DNA of 64,000 bases, taken from Curtobacterium citreum. Lineage in GTDB: Bacteria; Actinomycetota; Actinomycetes; Actinomycetales; Microbacteriaceae. The notes beneath the pieces were generated by a model. That model ran no database searches and was not told the DNA's origin. It saw only the letters and a program-made list of their open reading frames with translations. Of the stretch, positions 1 through 8,229 are shown in pieces. The position numbers and the translations under genes are program-made. The stretch spans positions 1,178,001 to 1,242,000 of the forward strand of contig NZ_VFMQ01000001.1 in the NCBI RefSeq assembly GCF_006715175.1, read 5' to 3'. Every line of letters starts with the position of its first letter. Positions within the stretch are counted from its first letter, which is position 1.

Positions 1-540
1 CACGGGGTCACCCGGCCGTACGCCGCGAACGACCCGGACCTGGCCCGCTGGGTGCACCTCGCGTTCACCGACGCGTTCCTCCGCAGCGCGCAGGTCTGGG
101 GAGCGCCGATCCCCGGCGGGGCCGACGCCTACGTCCGCGAGTGGGCGATCGCCGGACGCCTGATGGGCGTCGACGACGCACCGGAGTCCGAGTCCGAGCT
201 CCGCGCGCAGATGAACGGGTACCTCGACCGCGGCGAACTCAAGGCCGACGCCCGCACCCACGACGTGGTCCGGTTCATCAAGGACCCGCCGCTCGCGCGG
301 CTGCTGCGTCCCGGTTACCGCGCGCTCTTCGACGGTGCGGTCCTGTCGCTCGACCCGCGGCACCGCTCGATGCTCGGCCTGCGGACGCCGGCCGTCGGCC
401 CGGTGGCCCTGCCCGTCCGTCAGGTCGCGGGCGTGGTGCTCGACGGGATCGGCGCGGTGCTCGGCAACACCCCCGGATCGGAGCGCGCAGCGCTCGTCCG
501 CATCGCCCGCCTGCAGGGCGCGTCCGACGCGACCGACTGA
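1..540 (+). CDS. oxygenase MpaB family protein (DUF2236), 3' part
   Basis: The reading frame is open from the first base, so the true start lies upstream; the GTG at 52 is an internal valine. The visible 179 residues begin with the motif DPDLARWVHLAFTDAFL near residues 11-27, typical of the C-terminal half of DUF2236/MpaB proteins, and carry the later RPGYRALFDGAVLSL segment. Family members are haem-binding oxygenases related to latex-clearing protein and fungal MpaB; the substrate here is unknown. The haem-ligand region is outside the window. The gene ends against hairpin A1 and is convergent with the aldo/keto reductase gene. Confidence 0.8.
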   Translation, partial: HGVTRPYAANDPDLARWVHLAFTDAFLRSAQVWGAPIPGGADAYVREWAIAGRLMGVDDAPESESELRAQMNGYLDRGELKADARTHDVVRFIKDPPLARLLRPGYRALFDGAVLSLDPRHRSMLGLRTPAVGPVALPVRQVAGVVLDGIGAVLGNTPGSERAALVRIARLQGASDATD

Positions 541-584
541 CGGACAGGAGGCACGGTGCCAGCCGACACCGTGCCTCCTGTCCG
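541..584. terminator. family A hairpin A1, bidirectional terminator
   Basis: A perfect 18-bp inverted repeat (541-558 and 567-584) with an 8-base loop starts at the base after the stop codon. The arm begins CGGACAGGAGGCACGGTG, a variant of family A. It lies between convergent genes and would serve both. There is no T tract, as is usual in such GC-rich genomes. Confidence 0.8.
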
Positions 585-596
585 CCCCGTGGTGCG

Positions 597-1756
<1,160 letters not shown>

Positions 1757-1760
<4 letters not shown>

Positions 1761-2323
1761 GCGTTCACCCTGGCATCGCGCCCTGTGACGGCGAGCAGGC
1801 GGACCTGCAGCGGAGCGTCGTCGTCGACGTCGACCGGGGCGGCGTAGAGGCCGGTCGCGGCGAGGTCCTCGATCTGCGGCTCGAAGTACTCCCACACTGC
1901 GCGGACGAGATCCTCGGGGAGCGTCTCGTTCGACCCGGTCGCCCGTGCCAGGTCCCAGGTGTGGATGGCGATGTCGCTGGTCTGTTCGGTGAGGTACTGC
2001 CGCGCGCTCACGACGTCGGTGCTCAGGTGCACGGGGACGTCAGCGGGCGAGTTCCGCCAGGCCTCGGTCGCGTCCGCCGCGTACTTCGCCCACTCGGCGG
2101 GCAGATCGGCGCCGATCGGCTCGAGGTCGGCCTCGGCCTGCGCGTAGTCGCACCCGGTCAGGAGCTTCGGGATCCACCGCTGCTCGTCGATCACGTGGGC
2201 GACGAGGTCCCGGGTGGTCCACTCGGAGTCGGGGGTGGGGGCGTCCCAGTCGGTGACGGCGTCGACGCGGCGGCCGAACTCGGCTGCTGCGAGGGCCTGC
2301 AGCGCGATCCAGTCGGTGGCCAT
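1757..2323 (-). CDS. TIGR03086 family protein (DinB/mycothiol-dependent isomerase-like fold)
   Basis: A 188-residue protein beginning MATDWIALQALAAAEF, with DSEWTTRDLVAHVIDEQRWIPKLL and SDIAIHTWDLARATG. These match the TIGR03086 group of the DinB/maleylpyruvate isomerase N-terminal superfamily, four-helix bundles that bind a metal through histidines (here in the AHVID and IHTWD segments) and often use mycothiol. The start has CAGGAGC 7 bases upstream. It is the first gene of a two-gene unit with the aldo/keto reductase (ATGA overlap), which suggests a shared detoxification or redox role; the substrate is unknown. Confidence 0.8.
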
Positions 2324-2479
2324 GATGGTGCTCCTGTTCTTCGGGACGGGTCGTCGGTGGTCGGCGTCTGTCCGGTCCTGGTGGAACGGCCGGCGAGAGC
2401 GGGCGATTCCCGTCGTTCATCGGTCACGGTACGCCGGGGCGGGCGGCCGAGATGGGGTCTGGTGAACGGATGGGTTGGG

Positions 2480-2538
2480 GCGAACGGGCGGAATCGGCGG
2501 GGTTGGTGGTCGCTGCGGCGCACATCTCGCCCGCTCGC
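2480..2538. repeat. family B element B3
   Basis: 59 bp with ends GCGAACGGGCGGAATC and CTCGCCCGCTCGC, between the 3' end of yceI and the 5' end of the TIGR03086 gene. Confidence 0.75.
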
Positions 2539-2620
2539 GCTCGGCTGCTCGTGTTCGCGCCCGACGACGCCGATGCCGACGGCCACGCCAGGCCAGGCAG
2601 GCACCAGTGGCCGGGAACGC

Positions 2621-2660
2621 CGAACGGCCCGGCTCCGTGGGGGAGGAGCCGGGCCGTTCG
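2621..2660 (-). terminator. intrinsic terminator of the yceI gene
   Basis: Perfect 16-bp stem (2621-2636 with 2645-2660, arm CGAACGGCCCGGCTCC) and an 8-base loop, 82 bases past the yceI stop on the minus strand. Confidence 0.8.
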
Positions 2661-2742
2661 CCGGGTACTGCAGGTGTTCGGTGCCCTGGTCAGCCGCTGA
2701 GCGTCACGCGGACGAGCTGCAGCCGGACGGGGTCGAGGGTGC

Positions 2743-3303
2743 TCAGGCCGCCTGGAGGACGAACTGCACGTCGAGGTTGATGGTGACGTCGTTGCCGAGC
2801 GTGAAGCCACCGGCCTCGAGCGCAGCGTTCCAGTTCACGCCGAACTCGGTGCGGTCGATCTTGGTCGTCGCCTCGGCACCGAGCTTGACCTGGCCGTAGC
2901 CGTCGGTCGTGACGCCGCCGAACTCGGTCTTCAGGGTGACGTTCTTGGTCACGCCACGGAGCGAGAGCTCGCCGTCGATCAGCATGTCGTCGCCGTCCTC
3001 GCGGATGCCGGTCGACTTGAAGGTCATCTGCGGGTGCTCCTCGGCGAGGAAGAAGTCGCCGGTCGCGAGGTGCTGGTCGCGCTGCTGCTGCTTGGTGTTG
3101 ACGCTGGCGACGTCGATCGAGGCCTCGAGCGTCGAGTCGAGGGGGTTCTCGGCCGTGACGAGCGTGGCGTCGAAGCGCTCGAACGAGCCCTTGACCTTGC
3201 TGATCGCGAGGTGGCGGACGGAGAAGGTGACCTCGGAGTGCGTGGGGTCGATCTTCCAGGTACCGGTCTGGTAGCCGGGGATGGCGGAGGCGGTGAGCGT
3301 CAT
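2743..3303 (-). CDS. YceI family protein
   Basis: A 186-residue YceI/lipocalin-like protein. It shows the family pattern GTWKIDPTHSEVTFSVRHL at residues 12-30, KGSFERFD, and the terminal VTINLDVQFVLQ strand. YceI proteins are beta-barrels that bind polyisoprenoid lipids; here there is no signal peptide, so the protein appears cytoplasmic, as in other actinobacteria. The ATG at 3303 is chosen because GAAGGAG lies 6 bases upstream and the family motif starts soon after; a longer frame upstream is unsupported. It is a single-gene unit with its own operator-promoter and terminator, implying tight regulation. Confidence 0.9.
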   Translation of the reverse strand: MTLTASAIPGYQTGTWKIDPTHSEVTFSVRHLAISKVKGSFERFDATLVTAENPLDSTLEASIDVASVNTKQQQRDQHLATGDFFLAEEHPQMTFKSTGIREDGDDMLIDGELSLRGVTKNVTLKTEFGGVTTDGYGQVKLGAEATTKIDRTEFGVNWNAALEAGGFTLGNDVTINLDVQFVLQAA

Positions 3304-3386
3304 GGTGACTCCTTCGAAGCGATGGTCTGCGGTTCCCGAACAGCACACACTTTTACATGCGCCTGCATCGAACCCGATGGTAGCCC

Positions 3387-3419
3387 ATTCTGCACCCGTT
3401 TGGTTGAAGCGTCAACCAA
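3387..3419 (-). promoter_or_regulatory. yceI promoter with MarR-type palindromic operator
   Basis: On the minus strand, TTGACG (3415-3410), a 17-bp spacer and CAGAAT (3392-3387) form a good sigma-70 promoter. The -35 box lies inside a perfect palindrome, TTGGTTGA-N4-TCAACCAA (3400-3419), so a dimeric repressor bound there would block RNA polymerase. The untranslated leader is about 75-80 bases. Confidence 0.75.
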
Positions 3420-3422
3420 TGT

Positions 3423-4367
3423 TCACGAGACAGACGTGAGCTGATGCCACGGACGTGAGTCGTGCCTCCCGTCCGAACCCGTCCGCAGGAGGCGAGCCAC
3501 CCGCCGGACGAACTCGTCGACCAGCGGGCCGACGTCGTCGGCGGTCGCTCGTACCAGCCACCAGTCGACGTCCTTCAGGCGTTCTCCGCGGGTGAGGTCC
3601 TTCCGGAAGGTGCGGGCGTCGGTGCGGTGCAGATCGCTCTCGTACTCGATGGCGACGCGTGCGTCCGGGTAGGCGAGGTCGACACACGCGACCCAGCGGC
3701 CGTGCTCGACGACGTCGTGGTTCCGGAGCGGTTCTGGGAGCCCTCGCCGGACGAGTGCGAGTCGGAGGCGGGTCTCGCCGGGGCTCCGCGACCCGACCCG
3801 GACGAGTTCGAGGGCTGCCCTCGCGCGCCGGGTGCCCCGCGCGCCGCGGTGTCTGCGCAGGGCTCGCCGGAGCTCGTCGACGGTGCACCAGTTCAGCCAG
3901 CCGACCAGTGCGTCGCCGACGACGACGAGCTCGTCAACCGTCAGGGCGGTGGCGAGCATCACGAAGGTGTCCTCGGGAGCGACGAGGGCGGCGGCGCCCG
4001 AGTACACCACTCGGATGCGCCCCTGCCTGGTGCGGTGGCCGATCGTCCCGCGAACCCGCAGTGCCTGGTCCGTCCCGATGGTCGTGACGTGCACGCGTCG
4101 GTCGCGTTCGAGCCGCACGGGCAGCGGGACGCCCAGCAAGTGGGCGGCGGTCGCGTGGCTGAACGCCTGATCGCGGCGCAGTCGTGGTGCGACGGCGCGT
4201 GCGAGCTCGTCGTGCGAGCGGGGTGCTGTCCAACTCCGCGTGCCGTGGAACGGTCGGACGAGGCGGCGGGAGCGCAGGACGGCTTGCGAGACGCCGCGGT
4301 GCAGGGCCTCACGGACGCGGAACGGTCGCGTCCGGAGGCTGTGGGGGAAGTGCGCTGCGAAGACCAT
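3423..4367 (-). CDS. hypothetical protein, AbiEi/DUF559-like architecture
   Basis: A 314-residue protein of a type common in Microbacteriaceae. The N-terminal half has an AbiEi-like pattern (DQAFSHATAAHLLGVPLPVRLE, then HRTRQGRIRVVYSG). The C-terminal half resembles a DUF559/very-short-patch-repair-like nuclease fold (WVACVDLAYPDARVAIEYESDLHR, then RGERLKDVDWWLVRATADD). The DLAYP, EYES and WWLVR elements are typical of that fold, but nuclease activity is not established. The start at 4367 (MVFAAHFPHSLRTRPF) fits the usual beginning; the open frame extends further only through low-complexity GC repeats. No antitoxin partner is visible. Confidence 0.65.
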   Translation of the reverse strand: MVFAAHFPHSLRTRPFRVREALHRGVSQAVLRSRRLVRPFHGTRSWTAPRSHDELARAVAPRLRRDQAFSHATAAHLLGVPLPVRLERDRRVHVTTIGTDQALRVRGTIGHRTRQGRIRVVYSGAAALVAPEDTFVMLATALTVDELVVVGDALVGWLNWCTVDELRRALRRHRGARGTRRARAALELVRVGSRSPGETRLRLALVRRGLPEPLRNHDVVEHGRWVACVDLAYPDARVAIEYESDLHRTDARTFRKDLTRGERLKDVDWWLVRATADDVGPLVDEFVRRVARLLRTGSDGRHDSRPWHQLTSVS

Positions 4368-4539
4368 GCCGACAGCGTTGCCCAGCAGGCCGGGCCGTGG
4401 GCGGTCGGAGCGATCGACTGTGGATGGTCGGGCCGCGATGCGGGTTGTGGAGGAACGGGAGCGAGGGGCTGGAGCGGGAGCGAGGGGCTGGAGCGGGAGC
4501 GGGCGGGCGCGGCGCGGGAACGCGTGCGGGTCGCGGCAC

Positions 4540-4598
4540 GCGAGCGGGCGGAAGGGGCCGTGGACGGGAGGTGCGGGGCGCGTGTTCCGCCCGCTCGC
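4540..4598. repeat. family B element B4
   Basis: 59 bp with ends GCGAGCGGGCGGAAG and GTTCCGCCCGCTCGC, directly left of the GC array. Confidence 0.8.
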
Positions 4599-4713
4599 GT
4601 CCGGCGGGCGGCGCGGACGGCGCGGGCGGCGCGGGCGGCGCGGGCGGCGCGGGCGGGGCGGGCAGGGCGGGCGGCGCGGCCGGCGCGGGCGGCGCGGGCG
4701 GCGCGGGCGGCGC
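4599..4713. repeat. GCGGGCGGC-type tandem array
   Basis: About twelve imperfect copies of a 9-bp unit (GCGGGCGGC), filling exactly the space between elements B4 and B5. Probably prone to slippage; no coding role is supported. Confidence 0.75.
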
Positions 4714-4772
4714 GTGAGCGGGCGGAAACGACGTAGGACGGGAGCCGCGGGGCGCGTATTCCTCCCGCTCGC
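4714..4772. repeat. family B element B5
   Basis: 59 bp with ends GTGAGCGGGCGGAAAC and ATTCCTCCCGCTCGC. Its interior shares patches with B4 (GGACGGGAG, CGGGGCGCGT), so the two may be duplicates. Confidence 0.75.
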
Positions 4773-4786
4773 GTCCCAGGCGCCCC

Positions 4787-4856
4787 GCCCCGCGCACCCC
4801 GCCCCGCGCACCCCGCCCCGCGCGCCCCGCCCCGCGCACCTCGCCCCGCCCCGCCC
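4787..4856. repeat. 14-bp tandem array
   Basis: Five copies of GCCCCGCGCACCCC, the last degenerate, ending about 50 bases before the promoter of the next gene. Confidence 0.75.
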
Positions 4857-4917
4857 GCACCAACCAGGTACTCGCACGGCCACTCATCGCCGCCCGGGCC
4901 CCGGTAGCGTCAGGACC

Positions 4918-5922
4918 ATGGAATTCAGGTACCTGGGCAACTCCGGACTCAAGATCTCCGAGATCACCTACGGCAACTGGCTGACGCACGGCTCGCAGGT
5001 CGAGAACGACGTCGCGACCCAGTGCGTCCGCGCCGCCCTCGAGGCCGGCATCACCACGTTCGACACCGCCGACACGTACGCCAACACCGCCGCCGAGACC
5101 GTGCTCGGCGAGGCGCTGAAGAGCGAGCGCCGCCAGTCGCTCGAGATCTTCACGAAGGTCTACTGGCCGACCGGGCCGAAGGGGCACAACGACGTCGGCC
5201 TCTCCCGCAAGCACATCATGGAGTCGATCGACGGCTCGCTCGAGCGCCTCCAGACCGACTACGTCGACCTCTACCAGGCACACCGCTACGACCACGAGAC
5301 CCCGCTCGAGGAGACCATGCAGGCCTTCGCGGACGTCGTCCGCCAGGGCAAGGCGCTCTACATCGGCGTCAGCGAGTGGAACGCCGAGCAGATCCGCGCC
5401 GGCGCCGCACTGGCGAAGGAGCTCGGGTTCCAGCTCATCTCGAACCAGCCGCAGTACTCGATGCTGTGGCGCGTCATCGAGGGAGAGGTCGTGCCCGCCT
5501 CGAAGCAGCTCGGCCTCAGCCAGATCGTCTGGTCGCCGATCGCCCAGGGCGTGCTGACGGGCAAGTACAAGCCGGGCCAGCCGGCCCCCGAGGGCTCCCG
5601 CGCCACCGACGAGAAGGGCGGCGCGGACATGATCAAGCGGTTCATGCGGGATGAGGTCCTCGAGGCCGTACAGCGCCTGCAGCCGGTCGCCGACCAGGCC
5701 GGCCTGACGCTCGCCCAGCTCGCGATCGCGTGGACGCTGCAGAACCCGAACGTGGCCTCCGCGATCGTCGGTGCGTCCCGCCCGGAGCAGGTCACGGACA
5801 ACGTCAAGGCAGCGGGCGTCACCCTCGACGCCGACGCGCTCGCCGCGATCGACGACGCGCTCGGCGACATCCCGGAACGCGACGCGAGCAAGACGGTCAG
5901 CCCGGAGCGGCGCCCCGCGTAA
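4918..5922 (+). CDS. aldo/keto reductase, K+-channel beta-subunit-like subgroup
   Basis: A 334-residue aldo/keto reductase starting MEFRYLGNSGLKISEITYGNW. It shows FDTADTYANTAAETVLGEAL (Asp/Tyr of the active site), FTKVYWPTGP, YVDLYQAHRYDHETPLEETM, VWSPIAQGVLTGKYKPG and SAIVGASRPEQV. Overall it resembles the YghZ/Kv-beta subgroup. No channel gene is nearby and the substrate is unknown. A TAGCGT box lies 7 bases before the ATG, so the transcript is probably leaderless. Hairpin A2 follows the stop. Confidence 0.9.
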   Translation: MEFRYLGNSGLKISEITYGNWLTHGSQVENDVATQCVRAALEAGITTFDTADTYANTAAETVLGEALKSERRQSLEIFTKVYWPTGPKGHNDVGLSRKHIMESIDGSLERLQTDYVDLYQAHRYDHETPLEETMQAFADVVRQGKALYIGVSEWNAEQIRAGAALAKELGFQLISNQPQYSMLWRVIEGEVVPASKQLGLSQIVWSPIAQGVLTGKYKPGQPAPEGSRATDEKGGADMIKRFMRDEVLEAVQRLQPVADQAGLTLAQLAIAWTLQNPNVASAIVGASRPEQVTDNVKAAGVTLDADALAAIDDALGDIPERDASKTVSPERRPA

Positions 5923-5935
5923 CGCGCGAAGGACC

Positions 5936-5983
5936 GACGGACGGGAGGCACGGTGCCGACTGGCACCGTGCCTCCCGTCCGTC
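5936..5983. terminator. family A hairpin A2
   Basis: Perfect 22-bp stem (5936-5957 with 5962-5983) and loop GACT, 13 bases after the reductase stop. The arm starts GACGGACGGGAGGCACGG. Confidence 0.85.
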
Positions 5984-6061
5984 GTCCCGTCACCACACAG
6001 CGCTCGCGACCGTCCAGACGGACGGGGGATCTGACCCCTGATCAGCCGAAACGCTGACGGA

Positions 6062-6077
6062 TGTTCACTGATGAACA
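6062..6077. promoter_or_regulatory. palindrome TGTTCA-N4-TGAACA upstream of the glycan locus
   Basis: A perfect 16-bp palindrome about 85 bases before the GtrA start. Its position suits an operator for the seven-gene locus. The binding protein is unknown and no regulator is encoded next to it. Confidence 0.4.
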
Positions 6078-6160
6078 GCAGGTGTCGCGGAACTGGCAGG
6101 GTCCTGGCAGACCGTGTACCCCACCCAAACCACCCCGTCGCGTGCCCCCGAAGAGGGGGC

Positions 6161-6742
6161 ATGACCCGAACCGACACCCCCGTTCTGGTGCCACCCGGCA
6201 TCGGGCCGGTGCCGACCCCCGTTGCAGTTCCCGCCGCACGCGCCGCCCACCCAGCGGCATCCGCCGGCCCTGCGGTGACCGTGGCTCGGCGGGCGCTCGC
6301 CTCCCGCCTGCGCGCCACGGCGACGCAGCTCGCCTCGTTCGGCGCCGTCTGCTTCGTGATCGACCTCGGCGTCTACAACCTGCTGCGCGCGACCGTCCTG
6401 ACCGACGGTCCGATCGCCGCCAAGATCGTCTCCGCCGTCGTCGCCACCGCGGTCGCGTGGCTCGCGAACCGCTCCATCACGTTCCGCTCGCAGCGGCAGG
6501 TCGGCCGGAAGGAGACCCTCCGCGAGGGACTCCTCTTCGCCGTCACGAACGTCGTCGGCCTCGGCATCGCCGCAGCCTGCCTGTTCGTCTCGCACTACGT
6601 CCTCGGCTTCACCTCGACCCTCGCCGACAACGTCGCCGGCAACGGGGTGGGCCTCGTCCTCGGCACCGTCTTCCGGTTCGTCGCGTACAAGGCCCTCGTC
6701 TTCCGTTCCACCGACGCTCACGCGAAGGAGCACGCCGCATGA
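6161..6742 (+). CDS. GtrA family membrane protein
   Basis: A 193-residue GtrA-like protein with four predicted membrane helices after a Pro/Ala-rich start: QLASFGAVCFVIDLGVYNLL, IAAKIVSAVVATAVAWLANR, LFAVTNVVGLGIAAACLFVS and GVGLVLGTVFRFVAYKALVF. The WLANRSITFRS and FRFVAYKALVFR motifs are family signatures. GtrA proteins are thought to help move polyprenol-linked sugars across the membrane. The ATG at 6161 follows GAAGAGGGGG; a longer frame from 6071 runs through upstream DNA. The gene overlaps the GT2 gene by ATGA and heads the surface-glycan locus. Confidence 0.88.
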   Translation: MTRTDTPVLVPPGIGPVPTPVAVPAARAAHPAASAGPAVTVARRALASRLRATATQLASFGAVCFVIDLGVYNLLRATVLTDGPIAAKIVSAVVATAVAWLANRSITFRSQRQVGRKETLREGLLFAVTNVVGLGIAAACLFVSHYVLGFTSTLADNVAGNGVGLVLGTVFRFVAYKALVFRSTDAHAKEHAA

Positions 6743-8229
6743 CCATCACCGCCACGCTGCTGACGGCCGCCGGGCCGCTGCTGCAGCCGAACGAGGGGAC
6801 CGGGCCCGCAGGGAACCTCCCGAACCGTGGGACCACGGACGTCCCGACGGGAGGCTCGGGGCAGGCCCCGCAGGTCGCCTGGTCGCTGGGTGAGTGGATC
6901 GGGTACTCCGTGCTCATCGCCGTCTCCGTGCTGCTCACGGTGATCGCACTCACCACTCTGTGGTGGATGCTCCACGCATGGCGGTCACGAGACGCCCTGA
7001 AGTCGACGAGCTTCAGCCAGACACCGTTGCCCGCGGCGCACCGCTTCACGCTCCTCGTGCCCGGGCGGCACGAGCAGGACGTGATGGGCCAGACGCTCGA
7101 CATGCTCGCCACGCAGGACCACCCGGACTTCGAGATCATCGCGATCGTCGGCGAGGACGACCCGGAGACCGACGCGGTCGTCCGGGCCGCCGCGGCCCGC
7201 CACCCGTCCCTCATCAAGGTGGTCGTGGACGACACGGCGCCGAAGAACAAGCCGAAGGCGATGAACCTCGCCCTGCAGTACGCGACGGGCGACATCGTGG
7301 GCGTGTTCGACGCCGAGGACGAGGTCTACCCGCGCCTGTTGAGCCTCGTCGACTCGCGGTTCCAGGAGACCGGTGCCGACGTCGTACAGGGCGGTGTGCA
7401 GCTCATGAACTTCCGGTCGAGCTGGTGGGCGCTCCGCAACGTGCTCGAGTACTACTTCTGGTTCCGGTCCCGCCTGCACTTCCACGCCGGTTCGAAGTTC
7501 ATCCCGCTCGGCGGCAACACCGTGTTCGTGACGAAGGAACGCCTCGACTGGTCGAACGGCTGGGACGCACACTGCCTTGCAGAGGACTGCGAGCTGGGTG
7601 TGCGGCTGTCCGCCGACGGCGCGAAGGTCGTCGTCGCCTACAGCCCTGAAGCCGTCACCCGCGAGGAGACCCCGCCCACGTTCGCGTCCCTGCTCAAGCA
7701 GCGGACCCGGTGGAACCAGGGGTTCCTCCAGGTGCTCGGGAAGGGGGAGTGGAGGAAGCTGCCCTCGTTCCGTCAGCGGTTCTTCGCGCGGTACATGCTG
7801 ACGATGCCCTTCGTCCAGGCCGCGACCGGCCTGCTGATCCCGCTGAGCGCCCTGATGATCCTCTTCGTCAAGGTGCCCACCGCGATCGCGCTCATGACGT
7901 TCATCCCCGTGGCGCCGACGCTCATGCTGCTCGCCGTCGAGGTCGTCGGGCTGAACGAGTTCGGCCGGCTGTACCAGGAGAAGGTCCGGGCGCGTGACTA
8001 CGTGTTCCTCGTGCTCGGGCTCGTGCCGTACCAGGTGTTCCTCGCCGCGGCTGCGGTCCGGGCGGTCGTCCGGCACGTCAAGGGCCAGAACGGCTGGGAA
8101 AAGACCGAGCACACCGGCCAGCACCGCACGGGAGCCGTGCAGCAGGAGGTCGTCGGGTTCGCGAACGCCGTGACCACCGACGCCGGGACCCGCGAACTCG
8201 CCGGTTCGACCGCAGGAGGTGGCCGATGA
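6739..8229 (+). CDS. membrane glycosyltransferase family 2, cellulose-synthase-like
   Basis: A 496-residue processive-type GT2. An N-terminal membrane helix (about residues 54-80) precedes the catalytic domain. The nucleotide-sugar aspartates are seen in VGEDDPE and DAED (192-195), the catalytic acidic motif as AED in LAEDCELGVRL (about 280), and the acceptor motif Q(R)xRW as QRTRW (321-325). At least three helices follow. This is the layout of CesA/BcsA and related beta-glycan synthases, but there is no PilZ domain. The product could be a beta-glucan or mannan-like polymer; co-location with a GH8 enzyme favours a cellulose-like glucan. ATGA overlaps link it to genes on both sides, and GAAGGAG precedes the start. 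Confidence 0.88.
   Translation: MTITATLLTAAGPLLQPNEGTGPAGNLPNRGTTDVPTGGSGQAPQVAWSLGEWIGYSVLIAVSVLLTVIALTTLWWMLHAWRSRDALKSTSFSQTPLPAAHRFTLLVPGRHEQDVMGQTLDMLATQDHPDFEIIAIVGEDDPETDAVVRAAAARHPSLIKVVVDDTAPKNKPKAMNLALQYATGDIVGVFDAEDEVYPRLLSLVDSRFQETGADVVQGGVQLMNFRSSWWALRNVLEYYFWFRSRLHFHAGSKFIPLGGNTVFVTKERLDWSNGWDAHCLAEDCELGVRLSADGAKVVVAYSPEAVTREETPPTFASLLKQRTRWNQGFLQVLGKGEWRKLPSFRQRFFARYMLTMPFVQAATGLLIPLSALMILFVKVPTAIALMTFIPVAPTLMLLAVEVVGLNEFGRLYQEKVRARDYVFLVLGLVPYQVFLAAAAVRAVVRHVKGQNGWEKTEHTGQHRTGAVQQEVVGFANAVTTDAGTRELAGSTAGGGR

Larger units (their letters stand above)
2324..2742. other. non-coding stretch with B3 and a terminator
   Basis: No convincing gene in 419 bp. It holds family B element B3 and the terminator hairpin of yceI. 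The promoter of the TIGR03086 gene should lie in the first 120 bases; no clear -35/-10 pair was seen. Confidence 0.6.
4368..4917. other. non-coding divergent spacer built from repeats
   Basis: 550 bp between divergent genes. It contains a 19-bp direct repeat (4457-4475 and 4476-4494), element B4, a GCGGGC-rich array, element B5, a second GC array, and finally the -10 box of the downstream aldo/keto reductase. Long open frames here are artefacts of GC content. Confidence 0.7.

Noticed and set aside
4918..5922. Potassium channel beta subunit
   Set aside because: The resemblance is to the reductase fold only; no channel gene is present.
6071..6160. Longer GtrA protein from 6071
   Set aside because: The extra residues are unlike the family and overlap the promoter palindrome; GAAGAGGGGG precedes the ATG at 6161.
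4309..6318. Very long open frames on the strand opposite to genes (for example opposite the reductase at 4918 and opposite pepN)
   Set aside because: They have no family motifs, are Arg/Ala/Gly-rich, and mirror the codon pattern of genes on the other strand, as expected at this GC content.
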